34,558 nucleotides of DNA. It comes from Paraburkholderia sp. (GTDB lineage: Bacteria; Pseudomonadota; Gammaproteobacteria; Burkholderiales; Burkholderiaceae). Of this stretch, positions 1-7,017 are shown piece by piece (positions within the stretch are counted from its first letter, which is position 1; every line of letters starts with the position of its first letter). Below the pieces are notes generated by a model that saw only the letters and a program-made list of their open reading frames with translations, made no database searches and had not been told where the DNA came from. Where the stretch lies: contig NZ_JAMFSB010000084.1 of the NCBI RefSeq assembly GCF_026225065.1, positions 1 to 34,558 of the forward strand, in the 5' to 3' direction. The translations under genes were made by a program, and so were the position numbers.

Positions 1-543
1 CGAATAGCGGAACAACAGCACCGGGTCGGCTTGAATCGTGCGCCGCCACGTTTCGCCTTCCGGTGCGAGCGCCGCTTTTGGCGGGTGCGCGTCGGCTTGC
101 GGCACGTCGCGATAAACGATGTCGTGCTCTTCCTCGATCTTCAGCTCTCCGCCAACCTCAACGGTGTGCTGCACGGTCACGAACACGAGACGGCCTGAGC
201 GACCCGTCTTGTCCTCGATATTGGCGATGGTCGAGGTGCGCACGGCACGCTCGCCCACTTTGAGCGGCTCATGGAACGTGAGACGCCCACCGGCCCACAT
301 CCGCCGCGGCAACGGCACGGGTGGCAGAAAACCGCCGCGCTTCGGATGACCGTCCGGACCCGCCTCCGCCAGCGGCGACACCGGCAAAAAATACAGCCAG
401 TGCCACATCGGCGGCACCACATCGCCCGTCTCAGTCCGGTCCAGCGTTGCCGCCAACGCCGCCAGCGGAAAGGCGGTGATGGTGTCCTTGACGACCTCCT
501 GCTTGTCGAGCCAGGCATCGACACTCTGGGGAGAAGCGAACAT
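1..543 (-). CDS. MaoC/hot-dog-fold acyl-CoA hydratase, partial (C-terminus beyond left edge)
   Basis: The frame is open from an ATG at 543 to base 1, giving 181 visible residues with no stop, so the 3' end lies outside the window. The protein resembles the N-terminal dehydratase half of the FAS1-type MaoC family (mesaconyl-C4-CoA and itaconyl-CoA hydratase relatives, usually near 280 residues). The visible clues are the PPMWHWLYFLP stretch, the GRLTFHEPLKVGE strand region and the EEEHDIVYRD segment, which are typical of this hot-dog group. A GGAG Shine-Dalgarno sits about 8 bases before the ATG. Family function would be reversible hydration of an enoyl-CoA in the cytoplasm. The exact CoA ester cannot be told. 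The partner genes are off the edge, so no pathway is assigned. Confidence 0.75.
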   Translation of the reverse strand, partial: MFASPQSVDAWLDKQEVVKDTITAFPLAALAATLDRTETGDVVPPMWHWLYFLPVSPLAEAGPDGHPKRGGFLPPVPLPRRMWAGGRLTFHEPLKVGERAVRTSTIANIEDKTGRSGRLVFVTVQHTVEVGGELKIEEEHDIVYRDVPQADAHPPKAALAPEGETWRRTIQADPVLLFRYS

Positions 544-678
544 GGGCGGCACTCCGGTTAAATCAAATAGAGTCTTACTATGAACCTGACGAGAGGTTTC
601 GCGAAGTTCGCATTTCTGAAGCGCGCCTTTGGTTTTGCTTAAGGCCCCGCCTTTCAGATCCATGACTCCCGCTAGCAC

Positions 679-722
679 GAGGAGTTCCGGCGAATTGGAG
701 AGTAAGACCCGGAGTGTCCGGC
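679..722 (+). repeat. Dispersed 44-bp repeat, copy A
   Basis: This segment matches 3908-3951 in the same orientation at 39 of 44 positions by eye. The shared core includes GAATTG, AAGACCCGG and GTGTCCGGC. It lies between genes, and similarity stops abruptly at the GTGTCCGGC end. The two copies bracket the block holding the response-regulator operon and the small lipoprotein gene. It could be a remnant of a mobile miniature element or a Burkholderia intergenic repeat. Function is unknown. Confidence 0.7.
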
Positions 723-748
723 AATCCGCTCAGGTTGAGCGGATTGCC
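720..748. terminator. 13-bp perfect stem with 3-nt loop downstream of the hypothetical operon
   Basis: Bases 720-732 and 736-748 are exact reverse complements around the loop GGT. The hairpin abuts the end of repeat copy A and lies about 105 bases past the stop of the minus-strand gene ending at 855, so it could end that transcript. No T-run follows on either strand, so a REP-like element or an RNA-stabilising stem is equally possible. Confidence 0.5.
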
Positions 749-854
749 CGCATGTACCGCGATTGCAACGGGGCTCGAGTCGCGGAACGCGGCCGATTTC
801 GCGGACTCGCTCGATGCAAACACCGCGCGTTATTTGGCGATGCTGGTCCGCTCT

Positions 855-1790
855 TTAATTTCTGCCGGGAACGACATGAAAGGCGGCTGGATCGTCGGTA
901 ATCCGACGCTGCGTCATGTGGTCATTCCAATGTTGGTCAAACGGCGCAGAATTCACCTGGACCGGTGCGCGATGGCCGCGTGCGGCCCAGTCAAGCCATT
1001 CGGTCTGCCGGCTAGCATCGCCGGTACGCGACGGTTGAACCGTCCACTCAGGTTGTGCCGAGATTGAAGGATGCGTTGCCGGACGAGCCCGCCGGTTCAA
1101 CGCCACACGCGCCCTCACGTTGGCTTCGGTCATCCGCGGAACGTGGACACGTGTTCTGAACTTTTGCGGTGACAGCGCGGCATGTTCGTGAGCAACGGAC
1201 TGCGTCATCGTCGGCTGGTCGGCACGCGGCGAATCCGCAGACTGCGAGGGCTTGTTAGCGATACGATCCAAGGGCGGGACTACCGTAGTGCCGAGCTTCT
1301 CCGGCGTGCTCGGCGATGTCTTCGTCGGGGCAATCCTCGACACTGAACCACGGGTGACGTGTGGACTCGCAGACGCTATGGTTTTCGCGACCCCAGACTT
1401 CGTCTTTTCGGTGTTCGGCGTCGAACACGTCGCCAGTAACCAACAAAAACCGATGCTGCACCACGCGAAGATTGCCGCTCCGAGGACGTAGTCCAAACGT
1501 GATGAGCTATAGCGCACAGTGTCCGTGGACAGATACCGTTTTGCCTCTGCCAATATCGCGTCGAAATGTTCGTTATGCTCCCGCGGTGGGGAAGTTTGGT
1601 ACCAGAAAATGTGCTTCGTTCCAGTGAGAAATCGTCGATTCGGTTCGGCGTTAGCGATTTGACGCACGGTTTTCTTTACCGCGGCCTTCACCGCGCGACC
1701 GTACGCGCCGAATGGAGGAGGGACATTGTCGAATGGACGGAACGTTGGGAGCGCCAGATCGCCGTCAATCAAAGCTAGGGGTCGGTTCAT
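855..1790 (-). CDS. Unrecognised single-pass membrane protein, proline/arginine-rich
   Basis: A 311-residue protein of unknown function. I chose the ATG at 1790, which shares one base with the TGA of the upstream gene (TGATG); a GTG one codon earlier (1793) is also possible. Residues 1-100 are probably cytoplasmic, with KAAVKK-like basic patches. Residues 101-121 (YVLGAAIFAWCSIGFCWLLAT) form one clear membrane helix. The remaining ~190 residues are Ser/Thr/Pro/Arg-rich with little predicted structure. The stop-start overlap implies translational coupling to the gene ending at 1790, and both probably share a promoter upstream of the response regulator. Base composition is less G+C-rich than in the catabolic genes to the right, which fits acquired DNA. 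I recognise no family. Confidence 0.6.
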   Translation of the reverse strand: MNRPLALIDGDLALPTFRPFDNVPPPFGAYGRAVKAAVKKTVRQIANAEPNRRFLTGTKHIFWYQTSPPREHNEHFDAILAEAKRYLSTDTVRYSSSRLDYVLGAAIFAWCSIGFCWLLATCSTPNTEKTKSGVAKTIASASPHVTRGSVSRIAPTKTSPSTPEKLGTTVVPPLDRIANKPSQSADSPRADQPTMTQSVAHEHAALSPQKFRTRVHVPRMTEANVRARVALNRRARPATHPSISAQPEWTVQPSRTGDASRQTEWLDWAARGHRAPVQVNSAPFDQHWNDHMTQRRITDDPAAFHVVPGRN

Positions 1791-2455
1791 CACGTATCAT
1801 TCCAGTGCGGCCCAGCCGCCTTTTCAATCGACATTGTCAGCAATTCGGCGCGCGTCACCGAGGCGTCAATTATTTTCAAGCTGGTTGGCAACGGTCGCGC
1901 CGGGACGTGCCGCTCGACCGATCTGTCCACCTGGGCCGTGACAGGTACGCGGTGCACAACCCCGATGGCATTCTCCAGCATTTGAAATACCAACTGCCCA
2001 TCCCTCAATTCGCCTGCCAATATGCGTGCGACGATGGGTGGCGCAACGCGTACGTCGATAAGATTGCCGCCGCTGGCAGCGTCTGGAGACGACATCGCGA
2101 CCACACTGTCCGCCAGTTCACGTAGATCGGTCACGCCATCCTCGAGAGTGATCGACCGTGCGTCGACAGGCGACGCGCCGACAGCCCGGTCCGCCGCTTG
2201 AACCAAAGTGCGTATCGTCGATTCGATCGTAGGCGCCAGAGTGTGCCGATGCCCACCTTGCTGTGGCGAAGACGGAGTACCCGCGATCACCGGAGAGAAA
2301 GTGTGAGCGGACGTTGACAACACATAAAGTAATACCCATGCACCAATGCCACCTAGTATGCCCCCGTAGCGGACCGAGTCCGTCCGAGAAGGACATTGCA
2401 GTTCAGATGTCACTTTCCGCTTGCTCGAAGCGGACGAGGGAATTAGGTTAAACAC
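1790..2455 (-). CDS. Unrecognised membrane-anchored protein
   Basis: A 221-residue protein starting at a GTG (2455), the only start in frame near the upstream gene, with GAGATAAAC before it as a modest ribosome site. The N-terminal ~30 residues are basic and polar (SSKRK). Residues 31-50 (GGILGGIGAWVLLYVLSTSA) form one membrane helix. The remaining ~170 residues should lie in the periplasm and look like a folded alpha/beta domain with no motif I know. It starts 29 bases after the response-regulator stop and overlaps the next gene, so the three form an operon. The inner-membrane anchor plus soluble domain could suit a secretion or pilus accessory subunit, but this is a guess from topology only. 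Confidence 0.6.
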   Translation of the reverse strand: MFNLIPSSASSKRKVTSELQCPSRTDSVRYGGILGGIGAWVLLYVLSTSAHTFSPVIAGTPSSPQQGGHRHTLAPTIESTIRTLVQAADRAVGASPVDARSITLEDGVTDLRELADSVVAMSSPDAASGGNLIDVRVAPPIVARILAGELRDGQLVFQMLENAIGVVHRVPVTAQVDRSVERHVPARPLPTSLKIIDASVTRAELLTMSIEKAAGPHWNDT

Positions 2456-2484
2456 GTTTATCTCAATGAAATTAACTGACCAAC

Positions 2485-3081
2485 TTATGATTTCGCCGCG
2501 AATTCGACCAATCCAGCCGCTGACGACACACCAAGCTTTGCCTGGATACGGATTTTGTATGTGCTGACCGTCTTGTCACTAAGACTCAACTTCTCGGCGA
2601 TCGCTTTATTGTTCTCACCGCGCACCAGATATTGCAGCACCTCAAGTTCACGGGACGACAGCAGGCTCAGCCCTCCCTCCTTGCCCCGATGGGCGACATC
2701 TGTCGGGAAACAGTCATAGCCGAACAAAACCAGCTTGACTACAGTCAGAAGTTCTTCGATGTTCCGACCTTTTTCGAAATAACCATTGGCGCCCGCGACC
2801 CGGGCGTGCCCCGCTAAGACCCGCGGCGACTTGGCGGAGAGAATGAGGATACGGATCCTCTCATTGCGTTCGCGGATGCGTCGAATGATCGATAGGCCAT
2901 CAATTCCTGGCAATTCAAGATCGAGCACCACGAGATCGGGATCTTCAAAAAGAATCATCTTTAACCCCTCAATACCGTCCCCTGCATGTCCGACGACTTT
3001 AAATTCCGGGTCTGCATCCAGAAACTGGGAAACCGCCTCGCGAACCATCGGATGGTCGTCGACAATAACGATCTTTTTCAT
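2485..3081 (-). CDS. NarL/FixJ (BvgA-like) two-component response regulator
   Basis: A 198-residue protein with a receiver domain (residues ~1-120) and a LuxR-type helix-turn-helix (~135-196). Visible receiver residues are the acidic pair D8-D9, phospho-acceptor D54 in VVLDLELPG, S82 in the switch position and K104. The C-terminal domain carries LSSRELEVLQYLVRG and NKAIAEKLSLSDKTVSTYK, the standard dimerisation and DNA-recognition pattern. It should bind DNA as a phosphorylated dimer. No histidine kinase gene lies in the window, so the partner is elsewhere. It is first in a minus-strand operon with two unknown membrane proteins, its likely targets or functional partners. The long A+T-rich upstream region with palindromes suggests autoregulation. 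Confidence 0.9.
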   Translation of the reverse strand: MKKIVIVDDHPMVREAVSQFLDADPEFKVVGHAGDGIEGLKMILFEDPDLVVLDLELPGIDGLSIIRRIRERNERIRILILSAKSPRVLAGHARVAGANGYFEKGRNIEELLTVVKLVLFGYDCFPTDVAHRGKEGGLSLLSSRELEVLQYLVRGENNKAIAEKLSLSDKTVSTYKIRIQAKLGVSSAAGLVEFAAKS

Positions 3082-3191
3082 TTACAACTCTCTAAATGGC
3101 GCAGCATCGGGTCAACCACAGACATCGGTATTCCGGAAGCTCACGAATGCTGTCTGGACGCGCCGCTTTCAAACAAACTCACAAAACCATA

Positions 3192-3210
3192 TGAGAAACA
3201 ACATTTCTCA
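3192..3210. promoter_or_regulatory. Palindrome TGAGAAA-N5-TTTCTCA, possible operator
   Basis: Two exact 7-bp arms (3192-3198 and 3204-3210) flank the spacer CAACA, about 110 bases upstream of the response-regulator start. The TTTC core resembles the heptads bound by BvgA-like regulators, although the arm order is the reverse of the classic fha site. Autoregulation by the neighbouring regulator is an inference. Confidence 0.4.
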
Positions 3211-3230
3211 AAAACGAAGTTTTTTTGGCG

Positions 3231-3245
3231 ATCATTTATAATGAT
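3231..3245. promoter_or_regulatory. Palindrome ATCATT-TAT-AATGAT overlapping a TATAAT box
   Basis: Exact 6-bp arms around TAT. The centre contains TATAAT on the plus strand (3237-3242) and TATAAA on the minus strand, so it could be a promoter -10 element covered by an operator. It lies 21 bases beyond the TGAGAAA/TTTCTCA palindrome, about two helical turns, on the same DNA face. Confidence 0.35.
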
Positions 3246-3495
3246 ATTAGCGGGATCTCAGAATTATATTTTTACTGATCCCACACGGGCCGCACATCAG
3301 ACTACGCTGAAATTCTGTCAGATCTTTTGCCTGAGACTACTAACAACATCGTCCCATTCACCCAGCGTTTTCTACCTGAATAAGCGCGCCGCCGGATACC
3401 AGACGCTATTCAAACGATCGAGGTGTTGACAGTGATAACGAGATCCGGGGCTGGCGATCAACGCAGCCGAATCGGCGAATTCGGCAATGCGCTGG

Positions 3496-3801
3496 TCAGA
3501 AATTTACGAAACGTTTCTCGGTGAGTAGCCCGTTCCTGAATAGGAGCGCTACATGAAGCTGACCGGATGCGCCACCAACGTAGTCCCATCGGGTCCGGTC
3601 ACCAGCAACGCTCTCGGCGAACGGACTTCCAAGCTTTTCAAACACCTGCATCTCTGATGTGCCGGTAGGGAACCGTTGGTCGAAGCCCTCGTGCGTCCAA
3701 TGACGCGAATGTATCTGATCATAGGAATGCGTTGGCGTCACGCAGCCGCTCAGTCCAGCCAGGCACGCGGTAACCACGGCCGCAACAGCGAATGTCTTCA
3801 T
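3496..3801 (-). CDS. Small BamE/SmpA-like outer-membrane lipoprotein
   Basis: A 101-residue protein with a lipoprotein signal peptide: a short basic start, a hydrophobic stretch AVAAVVTACLAG, then the lipobox LSGC with the modified cysteine at position 20. The mature part contains TGTSEMQVFEKLGSPFAE and TRWDYVG, the pattern of the BamE/OmlA fold (PTGTSxxxVxxxLGxP). BamE members support the outer-membrane beta-barrel machinery, but this is a short accessory paralogue with no bam gene nearby. It stands alone on the minus strand, and an 18-bp palindrome lies just before its start, which suggests repressor control or an RNA hairpin at the ribosome site. Confidence 0.75.
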   Translation of the reverse strand: MKTFAVAAVVTACLAGLSGCVTPTHSYDQIHSRHWTHEGFDQRFPTGTSEMQVFEKLGSPFAESVAGDRTRWDYVGGASGQLHVALLFRNGLLTEKRFVNF

Positions 3802-3809
3802 GTCTATCT

Positions 3810-3827
3810 CACTTGACTAATCAAGTG
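3810..3827. promoter_or_regulatory. 18-bp palindrome CACTTGA-CTAA-TCAAGTG, MarR-like operator candidate
   Basis: Exact 7-bp arms (3810-3816, 3821-3827) around CTAA, only 8 bases upstream of the lipoprotein ATG (3801). The TTGA-N4-TCAA core is the kind of site used by MarR-family repressors. In RNA the same bases would form a hairpin next to the ribosome-binding site, so translational control is an alternative. Confidence 0.45.
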
Positions 3828-3907
3828 TTCACAATCGCACGTGCAGGACTACAGCCCGATCAGATACATCTGAATCCGCGCTGGAAGTGGCAAATTAGCG
3901 CAGGCAA

Positions 3908-3951
3908 GAGGAGGTCCGGGGAATTGAAGAGCAAGACCCGGGGTGTCCGGC
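3908..3951 (+). repeat. Dispersed 44-bp repeat, copy B
   Basis: Second copy of the repeat at 679-722, same orientation, five mismatches. It lies between the lipoprotein gene and the oxygenase gene, ending about 50 bases before the oxygenase start. Unlike copy A it is not followed by a strong hairpin. Confidence 0.7.
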
Positions 3952-4002
3952 GAAGCCTGCTTTCGTACACTGAGTCTATTGAAGCAGAATCCGGAGCCTC
4001 AG

Positions 4003-4788
4003 ATGAATACCGTCCTGAAGCGCGCTCCCCAAAACGCGAACGTCACGGATACAACCATTGCTTTGCCTGCTGGGCCGGCCGCAGAGGTGACGCGCCGTGT
4101 CGACACGGTGGATTGGAAGGACGTCGGGCAGAATCTCGACCAGCATGGCAGCGCGATGATTCAAGGCCTTTTGTCCCCGCAGGAATGCAATGCTCTAGGT
4201 GGCCTCTATTCACGCGACGAGCTATATCGAAGCCGCGTTGTCATGGCGCGTCACGGTTTCGGTCGCGGCGAGTACAAGTACTTCGGGTATCCGCTGCCTG
4301 ACCTGATTGGCACGCTGCGTCGCTCGGTGTATCCGCATCTGGTGCCGGTGGCGAACCGATGGAACACGCTCATGCACATCGACGTGCGCTATCCCACGCA
4401 GCACGCCGAATTCATCCGGCGTTGCCACGACGCCGGCCAGACACGGCCAACGCCGCTGATCCTTCAGTACGCGAAGGACGACTACAACTGCCTCCATCAG
4501 GATCTGTACGGCGAGCACGTGTTTCCGCTGCAGCTTGCCATCCTGCTCTCCGAGCCGGGGCAAGACTTCACCGGCGGCGAGTTTGTGCTGACCGAGCAGC
4601 GGCCGCGCATGCAGTCACGCGTTGAAGTGATGCCGCTGCGCAAAGGCGATGCTGTTGTGTTCGCCGTACACCATCGCCCTGTGCAGGGCACACGCGGCAG
4701 TTATCGGGTCAATATGCGGCATGGCGTGAGCCGGCTGCTTTCAGGGCATCGCCACACGCTCGGGGTGATCTTTCACGACGCACTGTGA
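4003..4788 (+). CDS. 2-oxoglutarate/Fe(II)-dependent oxygenase, prolyl-hydroxylase type
   Basis: A 261-residue protein. The ATG at 4003 is chosen because GGAG lies 6 bases upstream; an in-frame GTG at 3943 falls inside the dispersed repeat and is unlikely. The double-stranded beta-helix core carries the iron triad: H165-x-D167 in CLHQDLYGEHVFPLQ and a distal histidine (H223 or H224) in FAVHHRPVQGTRG, followed by the basic residues (R235/R239 in YRVNMRHG) expected to bind the 2-oxoglutarate carboxylate. The family hydroxylates a protein or small-molecule substrate using O2, releasing succinate and CO2. The substrate is unknown. Its 3' end overlaps the tail of the convergent LysR gene by 16 bases. 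Confidence 0.85.
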   Translation: MNTVLKRAPQNANVTDTTIALPAGPAAEVTRRVDTVDWKDVGQNLDQHGSAMIQGLLSPQECNALGGLYSRDELYRSRVVMARHGFGRGEYKYFGYPLPDLIGTLRRSVYPHLVPVANRWNTLMHIDVRYPTQHAEFIRRCHDAGQTRPTPLILQYAKDDYNCLHQDLYGEHVFPLQLAILLSEPGQDFTGGEFVLTEQRPRMQSRVEVMPLRKGDAVVFAVHHRPVQGTRGSYRVNMRHGVSRLLSGHRHTLGVIFHDAL

Positions 4789-5699
4789 AGCGCCGCGCCG
4801 CCTTTCCACCCCTTGAACTCTTTCACCAGAAAGTCCACGCATGCCCGCACTTTTGCGGAACTTGCACGGCGTTCGGGATAAACCGCCCATACGTTGGCGT
4901 CCTGTGACGCCTGCGGCAATACCTGCACAAGCGTGCCGTTTGTCAGCAACGGCGCGACGTCCCAGATCGAGCGCAGGACGATGCCGTACCCCGCCACCGC
5001 CCATTGCACCGCAATCTCGCCGTGATTGGTCGAGAGCGGTCCGGTCACCTTCAACTGCGTCTCCTTGCCCTTGACGGTGAGCCGCCACACGCCGAACGGG
5101 TGATCGCGCTCCTTGATGACCAGACAGCGATGCGCTACGAGGTCGGCCAGCTCGCGCGGCTTGCCATGACGTTCCAGATACTCGGGCGACGCACACAGCA
5201 CCCGATGATTCGCCGCCAGCTTGCGCGCAATCAGATGCGGTGCAATCTCGTCGCCGATGCGCACGTCCAGATCGAAACCCTCCGCAGCGACATCGACGAT
5301 CCGGTCGAGCAGGTCAAGGCGTACGTTCAGCTGCGGATACGCAGCCGACAAGCGCGCCACCGCGGGCGCAACCACATGCCGGCCAAAACCGAAACTACTG
5401 GAAATGTGCAGCGTGCCGCTCGGGACCCGCTGCGCCGTGGAAACATCTTCGACCAGGTGCTCAACGTCATCGAGAATCTTTTCGGCCCACGTGAACACCT
5501 GCGCACCCGCCTCGGTAATCGTCACGCGTCGCGTGGAGCGGTGCAGCAAGCGCGTGCCGAGATCTGCTTCGAGCATGGCGACACGCTTGCTGACGAATGC
5601 GGGCGACACGCCCAGCAACTCAGCAGTGGCACTGAAACTGGCGTGTCGCGCCACAGCACAGAACACACGAAGGTCGGCAAGATTGGGCGTTTTATTCAC
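4773..5699 (-). CDS. dmlR: LysR-type regulator, DmlR-like
   Basis: A 308-residue regulator with the start set at GTG 5699 (VNKTPNLADLRVFC), which gives the usual LysR length. Upstream in-frame codons would run into the divergent promoter and look non-coding. The winged helix-turn-helix occupies residues ~8-66 (FSATAELLGVSPAFVSKRVAMLE), and the effector-binding domain follows from ~90. The sequence style (VSPAFVSKRVAMLEADLGTRLLHRSTR) is that of DmlR. It is divergent from a D-malate/tartrate dehydrogenase gene, matching the dmlR-dmlA arrangement known in E. coli, so control of that gene by a C4 hydroxyacid is likely. The symbol rests on similarity by eye and context. Confidence 0.85.
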   Translation of the reverse strand: MNKTPNLADLRVFCAVARHASFSATAELLGVSPAFVSKRVAMLEADLGTRLLHRSTRRVTITEAGAQVFTWAEKILDDVEHLVEDVSTAQRVPSGTLHISSSFGFGRHVVAPAVARLSAAYPQLNVRLDLLDRIVDVAAEGFDLDVRIGDEIAPHLIARKLAANHRVLCASPEYLERHGKPRELADLVAHRCLVIKERDHPFGVWRLTVKGKETQLKVTGPLSTNHGEIAVQWAVAGYGIVLRSIWDVAPLLTNGTLVQVLPQASQDANVWAVYPERRASSAKVRACVDFLVKEFKGWKGGAALHSAS

Positions 5700-5840
5700 G
5701 ATTCGTGGAAAGTGGATTAACCTGCAAAGGGCTGTTTCGCCTCGTCCGGACCCATAGAATGGATTCACTCGCACGGCCCGCCGTCGCGCCGTGCATTGTC
5801 CTCCATCAACGGCCCAACGCCATTCATCCGGACGTTCGAC
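5700..5840. promoter_or_regulatory. Divergent dmlR/dmlA promoter region with hairpin
   Basis: The 141-bp space between two divergent starts should hold both promoters and the LysR operator. A 7-bp inverted repeat GCACGGC (5771-5777) and GCCGTGC (5788-5794) with a 10-base loop lies about 47 bases before the dehydrogenase start and would form a stem in its leader RNA. I could not pick a convincing T-N11-A box. Confidence 0.45.
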
Positions 5841-6935
5841 ATGACCCGCAAACAACATCGTATCGCCGTGATCCCCGGCGACGGCATCGGCAAGGAAGTG
5901 ATGCCGGAAGCCCTCCGCGTCCTCGACTCAGTCAGCCGCCGCTTCGGCATCGAACTCTCGTACAAGCAGATCGACTGGGCCAGTTGCGACTACTACGCGA
6001 AAACCGGCCAGATGATGCCGGACGACTGGAAAGCCCAGCTCGCCGACTGCGATGCCATCCTGTTCGGTGCGGTCGGCTGGCCCGACACCGTGCCCGATCA
6101 TATCTCGCTGTGGGGCTCGCTCCTCAAGTTCCGCCGCGAGTTCGACCAGTACGTCAACCTGCGTCCGGCGCGCACTTTCGAAGGCGTGCGCTCGCCGCTC
6201 GCTGAACACAACTCGAAAGACATCGACTTCTTCGTCGTGCGCGAGAACACCGAGGGCGAGTATTCGTCGGTGGGCGGCAAGATGTTCGAAGGCACCGAGC
6301 GCGAAGTGGTGATGCAGCAGTCCATCTTCACGCGCCACGGCACCAACCGCGTGTTGAAGTTCGCCTTCGATCTCGCGCAACGCCGCGCCCGGCGTCATGT
6401 GACGGTAGCGACCAAGAGCAACGGCATTTCCATCAGTATGCCGTGGTGGGACGAGCGCGCAGCTGAAATCGCGGCTACTTACCCCGACATCACGTGGGAC
6501 AAGCAGCATATCGACATCCTGTGCGCGCGTTTCGTGCTGCAGCCGCAACGCTTCGATGTGGTGGTTGCGTCCAATCTGTTCGGCGATATTCTCTCGGATC
6601 TCGGTCCGGCCTGCACGGGCACGATCGGCATCGCGCCGTCCGCGAACCTGAATCCGGATCGGCGCTTTCCTTCGCTATTCGAACCGGTGCACGGCTCGGC
6701 GCCGGATATCGCAGGCAAGCAAATCGCCAATCCGGTCGCGATGATCTGGTCGGCAGCGATGATGCTCGATTTTCTCGGCGAGGGTGCAGGCGCTGAGCAC
6801 GATGCACATGAAGCCATTGTGGCGGCGATTTCGGACGTGCTGAAACAAGGGCCACGCACGCGCGATATGGGCGGTGAAGCGTCGACGGGTGAGATTGGTG
6901 CAGCGATTGCAGAGCGGGTTGGCAACTGCGCTTGA
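5841..6935 (+). CDS. dmlA: D-malate / tartrate dehydrogenase (decarboxylating, NAD-dependent)
   Basis: A 364-residue member of the beta-decarboxylating dehydrogenase family, close to the 361 residues of E. coli DmlA. Landmarks are the N-terminal IAVIPGDGIGKEV, the ENTEGEYSSVGG segment (residues ~135-146, with Y141), K192 in ATKSNGIS, the metal-binding aspartates D225, D249 and D253 (NLFGDILSDLGP), and the nucleotide site EPVHGSAPDIAGK. It oxidises and decarboxylates D-malate to pyruvate, and members also use tartrate or 3-isopropylmalate. The context with a DmlR-like regulator favours D-malate or tartrate over leucine synthesis. The ATG at 5841 is preferred over one at 5796 because the family begins right there. 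Confidence 0.88.
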   Translation: MTRKQHRIAVIPGDGIGKEVMPEALRVLDSVSRRFGIELSYKQIDWASCDYYAKTGQMMPDDWKAQLADCDAILFGAVGWPDTVPDHISLWGSLLKFRREFDQYVNLRPARTFEGVRSPLAEHNSKDIDFFVVRENTEGEYSSVGGKMFEGTEREVVMQQSIFTRHGTNRVLKFAFDLAQRRARRHVTVATKSNGISISMPWWDERAAEIAATYPDITWDKQHIDILCARFVLQPQRFDVVVASNLFGDILSDLGPACTGTIGIAPSANLNPDRRFPSLFEPVHGSAPDIAGKQIANPVAMIWSAAMMLDFLGEGAGAEHDAHEAIVAAISDVLKQGPRTRDMGGEASTGEIGAAIAERVGNCA

Positions 6936-6951
6936 TTGAGCGTGTGGCGGG

Positions 6952-6968
6952 GGCCGCCGCGTGCGGCC
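6952..6968. terminator. GGCCGC/GCGGCC hairpin between convergent genes
   Basis: Exact 6-bp G+C-only arms (6952-6957, 6963-6968) with loop CGCGT, 17 bases after the dmlA stop and facing the convergent AraC-type gene. No T-run follows. It is probably a weak or two-way transcription-ending stem. Confidence 0.4.
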
Positions 6969-7017
6969 TCGTGCTAGCTACTCGCCAGGTACTCGCTAGC
7001 TGCGCGCTAAAGGCACC

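Larger units (their letters stand above)
544..854. other. Gene-free stretch between MaoC gene and minus-strand hypothetical operon
   Basis: About 310 bases with no convincing gene. The short open frames on both strands have poor codon use and no recognisable protein. It holds the leader of the MaoC-type gene (GGAG near 555), one copy of a dispersed repeat (679-722) and a strong hairpin (720-748). Each of the last two has its own entry. Confidence 0.6.
3082..3495. promoter_or_regulatory. A+T-rich control region upstream of response-regulator operon
   Basis: About 410 bases without a convincing gene, clearly richer in A+T than the flanks, with T-runs and A-runs between 3190 and 3300. It should hold the minus-strand promoter of the response-regulator operon. 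It contains two exact inverted repeats (3192-3210 and 3231-3245, listed separately). The weak open frames crossing it have no coding character. Confidence 0.55.

Noticed and set aside
578..901. Short overlapping frames around the repeat and hairpin
   Set aside because: They cross the dispersed repeat and the perfect hairpin and have poor codon use on both strands.
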